64,000 nucleotides of DNA from Capitella teleta (Eukaryota > Annelida > Polychaeta > Capitellidae), in NCBI GenBank assembly GCA_000328365.1, contig KB309204.1, positions 44,042 through 108,041 of the forward strand, given 5' to 3'. The notes below the pieces were generated by a model that ran no database searches, was not told the origin of the DNA, and saw nothing but the letters and a program-made list of their open reading frames with translations. The first letter of the stretch is position 1. Each line of letters starts with the position of its first letter. The translations under genes were made by a program, and so were the position numbers. Below, in pieces: positions 24,201 through 35,895 of the stretch.

Positions 24201-26904
24201 TATACATTGAAAACTTTGACTTTTACGCCTAGATATGTGAAGTAGTACGTTGTAATCACCTTCTATTAGCCTCCAATAAATCATATGTTTACATGGTTTA
24301 ACTCACCACAAATAAATGTATCGATTCATTGTTGATTCTGTATCGCATCGCTAAACCGAAGAAGCATGTACACACATATCCCTTGATGCTGAGCTTGATT
24401 CATTGCCACTGTAACTTCTATCTCAACAACTTTGGAACTTCCATAAATATGAACACCAAATTCTTCTGTAAACGTGAGATCGGCATCTGTAACTACCTTT
24501 GAAGCAGCTGCAAATACTAATAGAGAACAGCAAAGGAAGTCAGTGACATGAATTATGCTCAAATAGAGAGCTTACGGGATAGCACACCTTAATTAAATTA
24601 AATACTGGATGCTTTCACCTTGAAAGAGGTTTCACCAAACATCTATTGTTCTTCCTTGAAACAAATACAAAATTGTTGTGTTCACAAAATGATAAATTTA
24701 GTATATTGTAACCTGGAAATTTGGTTAACAGGGAAAATTTACGAAGTACATAGAAATGAGCTTGACTACATACTGAGTAGATAAATGTCGATAACTCGTT
24801 TCGAAATGAGTTGTGAGGATTTTCTATTCTCTTAAGTGTAGAAACAGATTAATCTACAATAAAAATGCTAAGATGCCCATGCATTAAAAAAAAAAAGCAT
24901 TAAGCACACAATGTATTTTATTAATCACCACGTGTTGGGTGCTTTTCAATAGGCCATTGCAAATGCATTAAGACGAAATTGAATTATAGGTGCAGTTTTT
25001 TTGTTCGAATTTATGTTTGTAATGTTGCTGAACGCCCATAAGAAATGCTCGGAAATCAAAAAGCAAATTGATCCGCAGGTGATAAATAAATTGCTAAAAG
25101 GGTGGCATGAACCATTTCAATAGAAACTTGTATCACACAGATAAAGGTCAACCAAATAAAAACATTTTCTGTCCATTTCAGGACAATGCATTTAAAATAC
25201 CATCTAAAACAAGTAACAAAGAAACAATCCCTTTTGCAAAACAAAACAAAACCTCTTCAACATATAAAATGCAAACTTGTTTCTTAATAGAATTAGCCCA
25301 AAAGCTTTCTGTTGTAGGATGTCACATATAGCTCTCATTAGGGCAATCAATCATCAATGCAACTCAATTAGTGATCATTGGCATGTCCTTCCGCCCATCT
25401 CCATGTCTCTCGCTCTCTTTGTGGCCAATCCAGTGGCTCTGATGCTGGCACATTCAGTGTCGCAATCTGTCCATCAAAGGCCTCAAGAGAGCTATTTCTA
25501 CAGACTGGTTCATCGCGTCATTTAGTGAGTGTAGATCTCCGTCTTGTGTGGCCGTCGGGTATAGTATCTCCTGAATGACAAAGATCTTAACCCCATCGAT
25601 TCTTCTTCAGAACTCCAAATTCCCTTGAGATGAGAGTGGTTTATTAGTCCAGTCAATATAAGGTTTGTCCCAAAAATTTGTTTTCAAAATCCGCTAAAAT
25701 ACCTAAAATTTGTTATGAAATCAGGTCAGGTCAGGTCATGGAGTAAAAATGGTTTAGTGTGTTTCTCAAAGGTGTCATTTATGACAGGATAGAATCAATA
25801 TTTACCACTGGCATTATGCCCAAAATGTTAAATAGTATAGCACGTAATTTTTTGCTATGTTTCAAAACCTAGAGGAAAAACTAGTTTTGAGGCATCGATT
25901 TCGAAACTTTGACCTCACATCTTCACCCATACTGTCATTTTTGCTATAAATAGCGGCTTGCAACTTACATCAGATTGTAGTCTACGCAATTCACAGTACG
26001 TGCACATCAAATATATGAAATAAATAGTTATTCATACTGGTCCCCTCCTCCCCCTTTTTAAAGCTTCATTGACTGAACCATGTGGCAGTAATTAGTATTT
26101 GCGTTTCTTTGGTATTGCTCATGCTATAAAAATTAATCTTCTAGTGCAATGGTGAAGAGTGGTAAGAAAGATACGATGAATAATTTATAATGTTTAATGG
26201 ATATATTGCTCCTGTAAAAGGCTGTAAATAATGTGTAAAGGTTTCTTACACCAAGGATAAAACCTTCATTTCTTAATGTCATGAAATTCCAACGAAGTGA
26301 ATCATTGAGGCATTATTTATGCGACGACACTGATGGTTGAACGATATACAAACATGTTTAACTCTGGAGAGACTTTTTTTCTTCGTTTAAGTGATGTATG
26401 ATTCTTCCATGCGAATAAATGCATTACCCTCAACCAGCGCAATGGAAAGTTTTGATATCACTAATGGCCAATGGCATTAAAACCAAGCGACCATTAGAGT
26501 ATAAATCATGCCAACATCGGTTTAATCGAATGGCCATGATTGATAACACAAACGCGTGGTAATGGCTGTTGATAGGAGGAATTAGTCGATTCAATCTGCG
26601 CGTTTGATGACATCCATTCAAGGGGGCCGAGTTCATGGTTCATATTTCATATAATCAATCTAGATTTGCAGGTAAAACATCGGATACAGAACATCCCGAG
26701 AGAACACAGCATTATTCTTTTCTGTCCATGACCTACAGTCCTAGGAAAAATTAATTAATAAACGACCTCGATAGGCAAGGCGACACAATGGAATAAGTAA
26801 TGGTTCAATTTAATGCTACAGTTGTTGACGACAGACAGAATATACAGCAGGTGTTAAGTGAGACTTTTAGGTATCCTTATGTGATCTCTGTATCAAGTCA
26901 AGGG
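21216..26904. other. Long non-coding stretch
   Basis: No gene that I can defend. The GC-richer patch at 22840-22990 contains an imperfect hairpin (22941-22949 with 22955-22963). A minus-strand open frame at 24326-24562, preceded on that strand by an acceptor-like sequence, is discussed as a candidate exon. At 25717-25740 AGGTC is repeated three times in tandem. Confidence 0.45.
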
Positions 26905-27035
26905 AAGCCTTGGATGGCAAAACCCCACGCTGAGATTTGCTAATCAACAGTCGCTTATTTGATGCCCAGGGATACGGACCTCCGTCGCTTCTGGATTGTC
27001 CTCGAAGCCCTCTTAAGCCCAAGGTGCACTCATTG
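26905..27035 (+). repeat. Dispersed repeat fragment, copy 1
   Basis: Shares a 17-base exact string, CCACGCTGAGATTTGCT (26925-26941), with 57405-57421. It is flanked on both sides by weaker matches: CCTTGG and a GGCAAAAC-like string upstream, AAGGTGCAC downstream. The pair looks like two eroded copies of one interspersed repeat of unknown class. Confidence 0.4.
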
Positions 27036-27403
27036 TTTGGTCCCCGAATGGTGACTAAAACGTGTCGATGAGCTTAGAACGGGGGATTTCAAGATATTAG
27101 TATTCACCGCAATGGTCAAATCTGAATGTCCAACTTTGAGCTGACCGCCTGCCAGTTTGGCAATAGACTTTCATTTGGGGGTCCGCGCCATCGACAGTTG
27201 TGATGACGAGGGAAGTTGCCCGCTAAGTCATTTTTATTCCTCTGCAATTGCCAATGCTGGCAGCTCGTCCCGCGTAGAATTGATTGAATCTCTAGAGGGT
27301 GTCGACAGAAACGTTTTCGGGTAAGCTTTAGGGCTAGACAATGCAGCCGGGAAGGGCTATTGGTCGGTGGCGTTATTACCAATGTATACTGAATTAGCAG
27401 ACT

Positions 27404-27545
27404 GTTTGGTTAGCTCAGTAGGCAAAGGTGTTCTCACCCGCTTGTTATGTGTGTACGCTGCAGCTCAAACCAGGCAGTCGAAGGTCGCACTGGGGGGTAA
27501 TTGACCGTGTTCTTCGTGCCATAAAGATGCCTTTGGGTGTCTAAT
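27404..27545 (+). mobile_element. tRNA-derived SINE-like sequence
   Basis: TTAGCTCAGTAGG at 27410-27422 is an excellent pol III A box. About 50 bp later CAGCTCAAACCAG (27461-27473) is a worn B box. The tRNA fold is not intact, so it is a SINE head rather than a tRNA gene. The body seems to run to about 27545. There is no clear tail. Confidence 0.4.
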
Positions 27546-30344
27546 GCGAAATTTGCTCAGAAGGCAAAGACCTTCCTTGATCTCCGACCAGCAGCTGTAT
27601 AAAAACTTCTATTGCTTCAACCTTGTTAAATCTTTTAGCAAGTTAAATCGGCGCCCCACCCACAGATCAGATCGTAGCTCAGCTTGTCGAGGTCGTTCAG
27701 ATGATGAACGAGAGACACTCAAGACGCCGTTGAACGCTGTTTGCCGCTCAGCTTACCGTCGCTCTCAGCTCAATCAGGCGGAGCTAGCTGCTTGTGTAGC
27801 AAATATTAGCACATCCATCCATCGTCAGCCTCCGAGGCGCGCGAGTTACAAAGCCGGAGTTTACAGTTCATCCCGAGAACAAAGCGACCCAATGTATAAC
27901 GCGGATCTCCCCACACCACCCTTCGATGATGCAGATTTACTTATTCTAATGCTAATGTTTTTGTTTTGGATGCAAATTTTGTTGCTCTGAAGCCTAGATA
28001 TGAAGATCAGCTTCCTATTACATAACACATGATACATCGGTCTGTCTTTCCATTACACACACACAATGTCATAACGCTGTCATCGTTGGAGTCATGCATT
28101 CGTAGTTTCACATGATGTATCAAATAAAAAACATCTATCTGACATAATATTCAGATTATCTGTGTTCCAAGGTACAAAAAAAAAATCAAACCAGGTCCAC
28201 TTGTGAATGAGATCATTAATTTGTTCATATTTTAAGCGTTTTTTTTTTTTTTTTTTTTTTTAAGGGGGGGGGGGCGCCAAAAGCGTAAGGATTCTTTGAC
28301 GGAGGTGTGGTCAGCAATTTGCTTCCTTTTTCAGAGATCTGATTCTTTGTGTATCCTATGCGATACACTTCTTCATTTCATAATAGTATAAGTCAATTAA
28401 ATTATTTTCGATGCTAATTCTGATAAAAGAAGACAATGTTTTTTAAGAATGTTGAATCGATCTTTTCCTCGATTTTCTTAAAGAGGACCTCTGTTCATTT
28501 CGGAAACTTTTTAGATTAAATCTCAGGGCTTTTGTGAGTGACTGACGAGGGACAAATTTTGAAATTTTTGTCAACTGTGATTCTGTGAATGCTATTCAAG
28601 AGAATTCAAAATGCCAATTTCCTGCTCAAGCAGAATTGCTTGAAACGATATGAGTACGAGGACTTTTGTAAGAACTGCTTAAAGATCTGCTCACTCGAAG
28701 GTTCCCTTTGGTAACAATATTGGATAATTGCTATGGTCACGCCACCACAGTCTGAAACTGAACGCGAGAAGAAAGCGAGTTATTGAATCTCTCAAAATCG
28801 ATTTATCTAGAAATTTACCCACAGCAAGCATAATGTTGTCTGAAAATATGTCAGTAAATGGCGTATTTGTCTTTTTGGATGCATCCTCTATTATCCATTA
28901 CTAGTTCAAAACAATTAAGAAATTGTGTAAGTGACAACTGTGAAGTTGACGACACCGAGATAGTCACTTTTATGAGCCATGTCTCATCTGAAGTGACCCG
29001 GTGTGTTGCTATTCGCAGTGAAATTGGGTGGACAATAACGCCCAACAGACGGAGGGAAATTCGCACCGCCAGAGGTTTTTATGCTCGAGGAAATCCCTTT
29101 CTCTTGAAGTTCCCACATTTTTTTTCTAGTGAAGATCACGTGATGAGCAGTCATGTGACCTTTTTTGTACTCTCTTTGTTTTTGCCTCGGAGCGTGTTAA
29201 AGGATGACGTTTTTTTTTTTTTTTCCTTTCTTGTCCCGATGAGGATCTGCCCTGCAGGCTTTTGATGACCATGTCACACGAGTGCACCCCTCTCCTTTCA
29301 AGAACCCTCCCAGCTTCCCTCGTTTCCACAAACAGCGGCTAACTTTCGATGCTAATAAAACTCTATATTTACTCTGACTTTTCACTTGCGACGTCAACGA
29401 TTGCGCAGATTTCTAAGATACTCGAAACAGAAATAGCACACGGCAACAAAATTCAAATGTTACTGATGACGCATATCTACGAAGGGCTCATCTTATCGTC
29501 ATATCGTAATATCATTGACGATGTCACATCATATTTCGAAGGCGTAAATTATTTCGATGCTAATTCCAGTGTGTCGATGGATCTGTAGCGACGAGTTGAA
29601 ACGCAGGCAACTTTATTGGTCTCAAATGTTACACAGGGGCTTTTGGAAGAGCCATAGAACCTAACATTGACATTTTCTTACTGACCCTGATATATTAACT
29701 GATGCTTAGTTGTTTGTAATCGATCTTTATCAAATTATCTGAGACAAGTTCCCTTAGCTAATGTGAAGTTGAAAGATGTTAGAAATTGATACTTTCTTGT
29801 GATCATTGAATTTAAACAAGATGGCGCAATATCAAAGGGAGCAAAAAAATCTGTGAAATATGACTTGAACGCGAACAGGACGCCTGTGTTTAAATATGCA
29901 CACCTCTCACATGTGCTCTCCTTTCGCTTGATACATGAGAGCGTAATGGTATTACGTATTCATATGTCGATCAAGACCACGTGCTTCCTGGTCTTATCTT
30001 CTGAACGGGAAATTGGTATATACATGTACATAATTATTATAGTGTGGCCCGAAAGTCATTTATTTCACTTGGCTGGCAACCCTTGTAGTACAAAGGCCAA
30101 GAAGCCAGTGGATATAATACTTCACATCGTGGACTAATGAATTATGGATTCGCCTCAGTGAAAAAAAAAATAAACAAAGGGAAAAAGAGCAGGAAAAAAA
30201 AAAACGAAGAAAAACCCGCCTTCGTAAATGACCATGTTGCATGTACTGCAGAGAGACAAGTGTATATGATGTAACAGGAATTAGTGAAATTCGATTAGTT
30301 CAAAGTGATTTAATTTTAGAAAAAAAAAACATCACAAGAGACAA
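27546..30344. other. Non-coding stretch
   Basis: Contains a 23-base T run followed by AA and eleven G (28239-28274), a T run at 29211-29224 and A runs near 30161-30210. A 148-codon open frame at 27544-27990 shows no domain and is treated as chance. Confidence 0.45.
28239..28274 (+). repeat. T23-AA-G11 homopolymer junction
   Basis: A T tract switches within two bases to a G tract. A similar T-to-G switch occurs at 50780-50822. Confidence 0.85.
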
Positions 30345-30595
30345 ATTGTCAGAGCCACAAAGCCGATAGTGAGTGGTAAGCGTCCTTGCATTGAAAGGGT
30401 TCGGCGCTGGCCACTTGAGGTTCGAAGCCAGCCACAAACCGGGTGTCCTTGTGTAAGGCACTCAACTCCTGCTTACCTCCTCGGACCACATAATCCTTAG
30501 TTGCTTGAGGACTCCGAGGGTTAAATAAGCTCACAAAGTGTGTCATCCTTGGTGTGGACGCATCTAGAGATTCCTAGAGATACAAAGTCAGCGCA
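30345..30595 (+). mobile_element. tRNA-derived SINE
   Basis: An A-box-like string, GTGAGTGGTAAGCG, at about 30370-30383 is followed by a B box GAGGTTCGAAGCC at 30417-30429. Immediately after comes CCTTGTGTAAGGCACTCAAC, which resembles the TCCTTGGGCAAGGCAC-type segment after the tRNA head in many animal SINEs. An A run at about 30320-30328 lies just upstream. The right boundary is uncertain. Confidence 0.6.
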
Positions 30596-33189
30596 GAATG
30601 CTAGAGTTGAGAAACCCGACGATAGTTCAGATAATCATTCGCATTCCTTCTCTATGTACATATTTGAAATGCTATAATACAATTATGCGACAAATAAATA
30701 CATATTATATATATATATGTGTCATGTATATCATTCGTTGGGTGAACTTGTGGTACAATAATACCAGCAAGCAAATCAAATATTATGCTAGTACATTATC
30801 TACAATGAAAGAAAATCGTGGAATGCCAACTAAATAAACATGAATTAGATAAGAACACAATTTTTCTGTTGGTCTAAACTGAATATTTTGCATTGATAAA
30901 TGTTGTAATGAAATGCACAGAAATAATGTTATTGGTTTCCATTACGTAATTATGTTCACATTTTCATTAATTGTCTCCCACAAATAAAATCTGAAAAGTG
31001 TCAAATGCTATTCCGTGATTCATTGAAGACTAATTGCAGGAGATTTTTTTTATTTTTCATGTCTGAAGACCCCAGACAACAATTGACCAAGTAATTAATG
31101 TCATGAGAGAAGTATGATTATTAAAAAAAAGCCTTTTTAAGAGTCTTTCGCCATTCAAATACTTGTGGGATCACGATGGTGCATGCGTAATTCTTCGAAA
31201 TCGACCCAAGTGCTCAATGTCATAGATATTTCCCCTGAACGATTATTGACACAATCTTGACAAGATCATGTTTCCATCTCGTCGTCGAGCTCGTTCTGCT
31301 GATAGAATACTAAGGATGTCTACCATATTAGGGTATGAGATTCACGAACACAATAAAAGAAACCGGATTTCTCTTCTCGGAATGGATGTATGTGACAAAG
31401 ATATGAGAGTAAAATATCCAATAACTGTTCTGTGAAGCGTTAAATAAAATATGAGGCAAATTACATTGGCAGCCGAAGAAGAGGCGTGTGCGGGGCAACA
31501 TTTGGTGTATTAATGGGTTTCAATGAAAAAGAAGAATGAGAAATAAATACATTCTTAAACATTGAGTGCTTTTTTTATTTTTATTTATTTTTTTTTTTTA
31601 ATGTGGGCCATAATTATGTATATATTGTTTTTACTTTTTACTTTTAATTTATTTTTATTTTTTTACAGGGTGGTATTTGTTGAAATAAAGCTCCATCTGT
31701 TTTACTTGTATCTACTTTGTACTTATTATTGGTCTCGAAAATTTGGATCTGAAATTGTGTTGTCTTAGCGTTTTTATATCGCAAATGACAAAGTTTGGAG
31801 TTAGGATCTGCCCACTGATAAAATTCAGAAAAAAAAAAAATTGTCTGGAAGGAAAGTTTTGACTGAGGCATAGCAGTAAGTGGATTTATGCAAACAGCTT
31901 AGTTACATTTTGGATTGCATGGATTTCTAATTGAAAGTGTGATTTGTAATGATATTAAATTAATTATGCTAATTATCAGTGCCATCATCCGCACACTCAG
32001 AGCAGAACTTCGGGGAGGTCATGCGATAGTTTTGAAAATGAGGAAAGGTGAATTTCAAAGACACACTTAAAAAAAACCCCTCTCATCCTGTATATGCAAT
32101 ACTGCAGTGATTGGGAAGTCGCTCTTTGATCTTGAATCCTATTCACGGCTGGCAAATCGTTAACTAATCCGTCCCTCGGCGTTCATAATAACCAAAGTAC
32201 GAAACAGCAGCAGCTTTCATGTCAATGCCCACATCGAGAGTAACAAAGGTTATTCATGTGAATTTAAAAGTGGAAATTATAATTATGAGAAGCGTCGCGT
32301 ATACGTTATCAAACGGTATTTGAATTGTTAAATCGTCACTGTAAATTTCAACCTGTGCAAGCTGAAATGGTGCATTCCAGACAGAAGCGTTATTAAACGA
32401 TCCCTAATATCAAACACACACACTGCACAGCTGCGAGTGTCGAACCGGCTGTCTGATTGTCCATTGCACACACGATTCAGCAGCCGAGATTTCGTTGCCT
32501 GGGAAAACACAGCCAAACAACCTGCTTTGCCCAACTGCAATTATATCCGATTATTTTTATATATAATTTGTTTGCTGATTTTTGAACAAAGCATGGGTCT
32601 CCCAAGCACATGTTGATCTATTTTTTACAATTCATTTGATCCCAATTATATGAAATCAATGATATTATGTTGATAATCATCAATGATATGAAGCATCTGT
32701 TACCAATTCACGTATCTAATAATTATTATAAATATGTCAATCATTTAGAGAATATCATTAAAATTATTTGACTCTGTTTATCTAATCTGGATACACACGT
32801 GAAATTGGCTCCATGTCTATGGCGCACTCGAGGCAGCCGGGAGCACTCTTCTCTGCATGATTTGCGGCATTTATCTGGAGAAAGCGAAATCGTTAAATCA
32901 TGCATTGTGCGTTTTCAAAAGGCGCCGACATTCCCGGTGGGATTGCTGCGATAGATCCTGCGGGAAGACGGTCGTAGAAGCTAAATATTTCGATTAACCT
33001 TTGATGCGATCTTATGATTGAAGTGACGTCATTTGATTCCCTCCCCACACCACACACACACAAATGAGGAAAGGTCTGTGTTAAAAGTCAATCAATGTGA
33101 ACTAATGATATTCACATCAGAACCTTACAGCAGATGATCCGCCGTGTAGGTTAGCAGAGTAAACGGACCAAAGAATTATTAGCATAATA
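30596..33189. other. AT-rich non-coding stretch
   Basis: Contains TA-rich microsatellite-like runs (about 30705-30720), T-rich runs at 31567-31600 and 31635-31665, and CA repeats near 33050-33062. No gene seen. Confidence 0.45.
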
Positions 33190-33197
33190 TATAAATA
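33190..33197 (+). promoter_or_regulatory. TATA box candidate
   Basis: TATAAATA sits about 29 bp before CTGACTG (around 33216-33222), a passable initiator. The downstream sequence changes from AT-rich to clearly GC-richer and ends in a strong splice donor. That arrangement is what a promoter plus 5' exon would look like. The call is inference. Confidence 0.3.
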
Positions 33198-33218
33198 TAA
33201 GTTGTCGTCGAGTGGCTG

Positions 33219-33462
33219 ACTGGAGCTGTCCAATGTGAGTCGTTCGTGTGCCAGACGGGGTGTTTGCACTGAGCGAAGGAGGCGGGCAGTTGGTCCAACC
33301 AGCTCCTCTTTTGCTGCCGACTCTAGCGTCAGGCGGCAGTTGCAATTCAGCTGTAAGCGACATAGGATCCAAGCCAGCACCGCTCTCCCGTCTGCACGGA
33401 TACCCACGCATATAGGATTAACTACCCACCTGGCTGCGCATGAGCATCTGAGCCAGACGAAG
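33219..33462 (+). other. Candidate 5' untranslated exon
   Basis: GC-richer segment between a TATA-type promoter candidate and a consensus donor, GACGAAG followed by GTAAAG (exon end 33462). It contains an ATG-TGA pair at 33233-33238 and no long ATG-initiated frame. If transcribed on the plus strand, the nearest credible acceptor I see ahead of a real coding region is at 39457-39458, before the GPCR. It would then be the receptor's 5' exon with an intron of about 6 kb. Not proven by sequence alone. Confidence 0.25.
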
Positions 33463-35639
33463 GTAAAGCTAACATATTTGGGTCCTGGCTATTATACAAA
33501 TTAAATATATGTAATATCATCATAATGCTTGTCTTACATTCCGATTCTCGGTAAATTCTGATTGCATTCTATATACGGTGTACACTGGGGCAAAGAATAT
33601 AATTTTTATCGCACCTAATAGCGGCATTGATTAATAAATACATGCAATGTGACAGGGAAAGGCTTCAAATATAGAAGACAATATTTCAATTACTTTGAGG
33701 GTGCTTATTGTATATAGATGTGTTGGGTGATTTTTCAATTATTTTCAAAATGCAGCACAATGAAATTACAGCCAAACTAAAGAACTTGTCGTAATCATTT
33801 GCTCTCTGAAGATAGACCCAGAACCAGGCACCGTGAATATTTATCTCGGCACGAGCCACCCACTTCATCTTTCGACATTGTGATAAGTCAATAGCCGCAC
33901 AATAGCCTTCTTAGAAAGGCGGCTAAGCATCAGTCGCTATAAGCCTTATGTAATATGCACAACTGCCATTGTTGGCTCTGAGAAGAAGGCGTAGAGAGCA
34001 TACTGAAAGGTGGAATAAGAATTCAGCATACGATTCCTCGCTGATCACTTATTAAGACCCTGGGAATCCGGTATCGCATTCATGACATCACGCGCACAGC
34101 ATCCGATAGCGCAGTGACCGGAGAACCCGTAGCCAAAGCCAATATGCGATCACCTGCACAGGTCACGCTTACCAGGAGATAAAGTTTTATCTTTATGCGG
34201 GCTGCATGTGATCTTATTTTATTGGCAATGACTGGTAGAAACAGACGCTCTGTCTCCCAGTCAAAGCAGACCTTGGACACCCTCTCGTTCGCTGCTGAAG
34301 GTATTCTTCAACGACAAGGAAAGGACTCTCGACTGGTTGTAGAGACTCTCTTCACTGCGCATGCATCAGGCACAAATCCTGTTAACAGGCCGACATTGAC
34401 ACATAGGGCAGGTTTCTGTACGTGCACGTTATCGCGTTAGCAGGACGCTACTCAACGGATGCTCGTGTTTATAAATGTTGCGTAGGGATGGTATCGAATG
34501 CAGGTTTTATCAGGGCTTTTTGATCCGACAAAAGACTCCCCCGGCGATCAGTTCTCCAGGGAGGCACCCCACTTCAGGGTAGGGGATATTGATACTATTA
34601 TGGTAAAAGCAAGATCGGATCAGTAATATGCGGAACGCGCAAGGCCAGACCAGACACGGTTATGAATAAGGATCATCATGTGCTATTCACAACAATCGCC
34701 AATCAATACTACATCACCTTTATATCCTGACGGTTGAAGCGACCCTCAACACAGGATCGATGGCAGACTCTATAAGAGAAGCAATTAAATTCCCGAACAA
34801 TGACGCATAGGTTAATTGCAATGCATGCATTCAAAGTTTAAACCCGGCTGGTCTTCTGGCAAATGTATATCTGACCCATATCTTATCATATATTCCACAG
34901 GTGTACCACTGTATAATAAGAGAAGAACACGGAGCTGACCTAACGTGAGTCTTGCGCCCAGAAAGGCCGTCCTCACGAAACTTCTTGATGTTTGTTTCGC
35001 TCGGTTTGTTAGCGCGAAGCAACAGGTACGAGGAGGGATAATGTGATGAGAGGGATTTAGATCGGATATGACCGGGATTAGAAATTCCGATGGTGGTAAT
35101 TCAGGAATCAGCAGCATGATTGCCCTCGTATGTTGCATGTGGGTAATTAATGTGTTGATGAGTAATTATAGACAACATTTACCTAGATTAGTCTATGTTA
35201 TTGGGGAATCTTGCGGCAGAGCTAGGCTATAATAGGTGAGATATGAGTATAGAAATGCAAAGGGGTTTGCTAAGGTTATGAAGAGGCAGGCATCATCTCA
35301 GCCATCTGCTTCTGAGGTATAAAGCTGCAATAAAAATCAGCACTTATTCCACCAAATGCCACCGATCATTTATATGGACGAAAGCAGATGACAGACGAAA
35401 TGCGTATCCATCACATCGATAGCGCAATTCTTTTGTTGCATTCAATCAAACGTGCGTTGGCGGCCGATTTCTTCTCCTTGTGCTCCATTGCACCTCTGAA
35501 CAATAAGGCTTTTGCTTTGCTTCGGATCTTACTCGGAAATTGCTGCTCAACGCTCAGGTTGTGGCGCCTCCTACCGGTAAACACGGCACTCACAAACGAC
35601 GCGTCTTTTGATTATGCGAGACAATCTACAGGCTTTGAT
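33463..35639. other. Non-coding stretch, possible intron
   Basis: No gene seen; short open frames match nothing. It would be intronic if the 33.2-kb exon is real. Confidence 0.4.
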
Positions 35640-35895
35640 AAGTCTCTTTTACGTTAAGTTGGTGACGGTCAAAGGAGGCGACATCGTGCTCATTAACCAT
35701 GCATTAGATTTGTCGAGGTCGATTTTCTATGCATGGGGATTGCACCAGCGCTGCTGCTGCTACTGCAGGCCGACGGTGAGACTTCTGCAAAGCCGTGTCA
35801 TTTGCAAATAACAGGTTTTGCAAAGTATCACAGCCTGTCTGCGGTATGGCACACCGACGATGATGGATGCAGTTATGGTAAGCCGAATACACAAA
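35640..35895 (-). mobile_element. Degenerate LINE reverse-transcriptase fragment
   Basis: On the minus strand LLFANDTAL (coded at 35788-35814) matches motif C of LINE reverse transcriptases, normally LLFADDxAL; the first Asp is Asn, which would kill catalysis. After a shift of frame the downstream sequence still resembles the usual continuation. A C-rich segment stands in for SKACxxFGLTISLKKTEVM, and SPPLTVTNLT for the PPxITIDNxTL block. Upstream motifs A and B are not recognisable. It is a short, old fragment of a CR1/Jockey-like or related LINE; the clade is not certain. Confidence 0.45.

Noticed and set aside
27544-27990. 148-codon open frame after a SINE-like sequence
   Set aside because: Arg/Ser-rich, no recognisable domain, and it overlaps the probable SINE boundary; judged chance.
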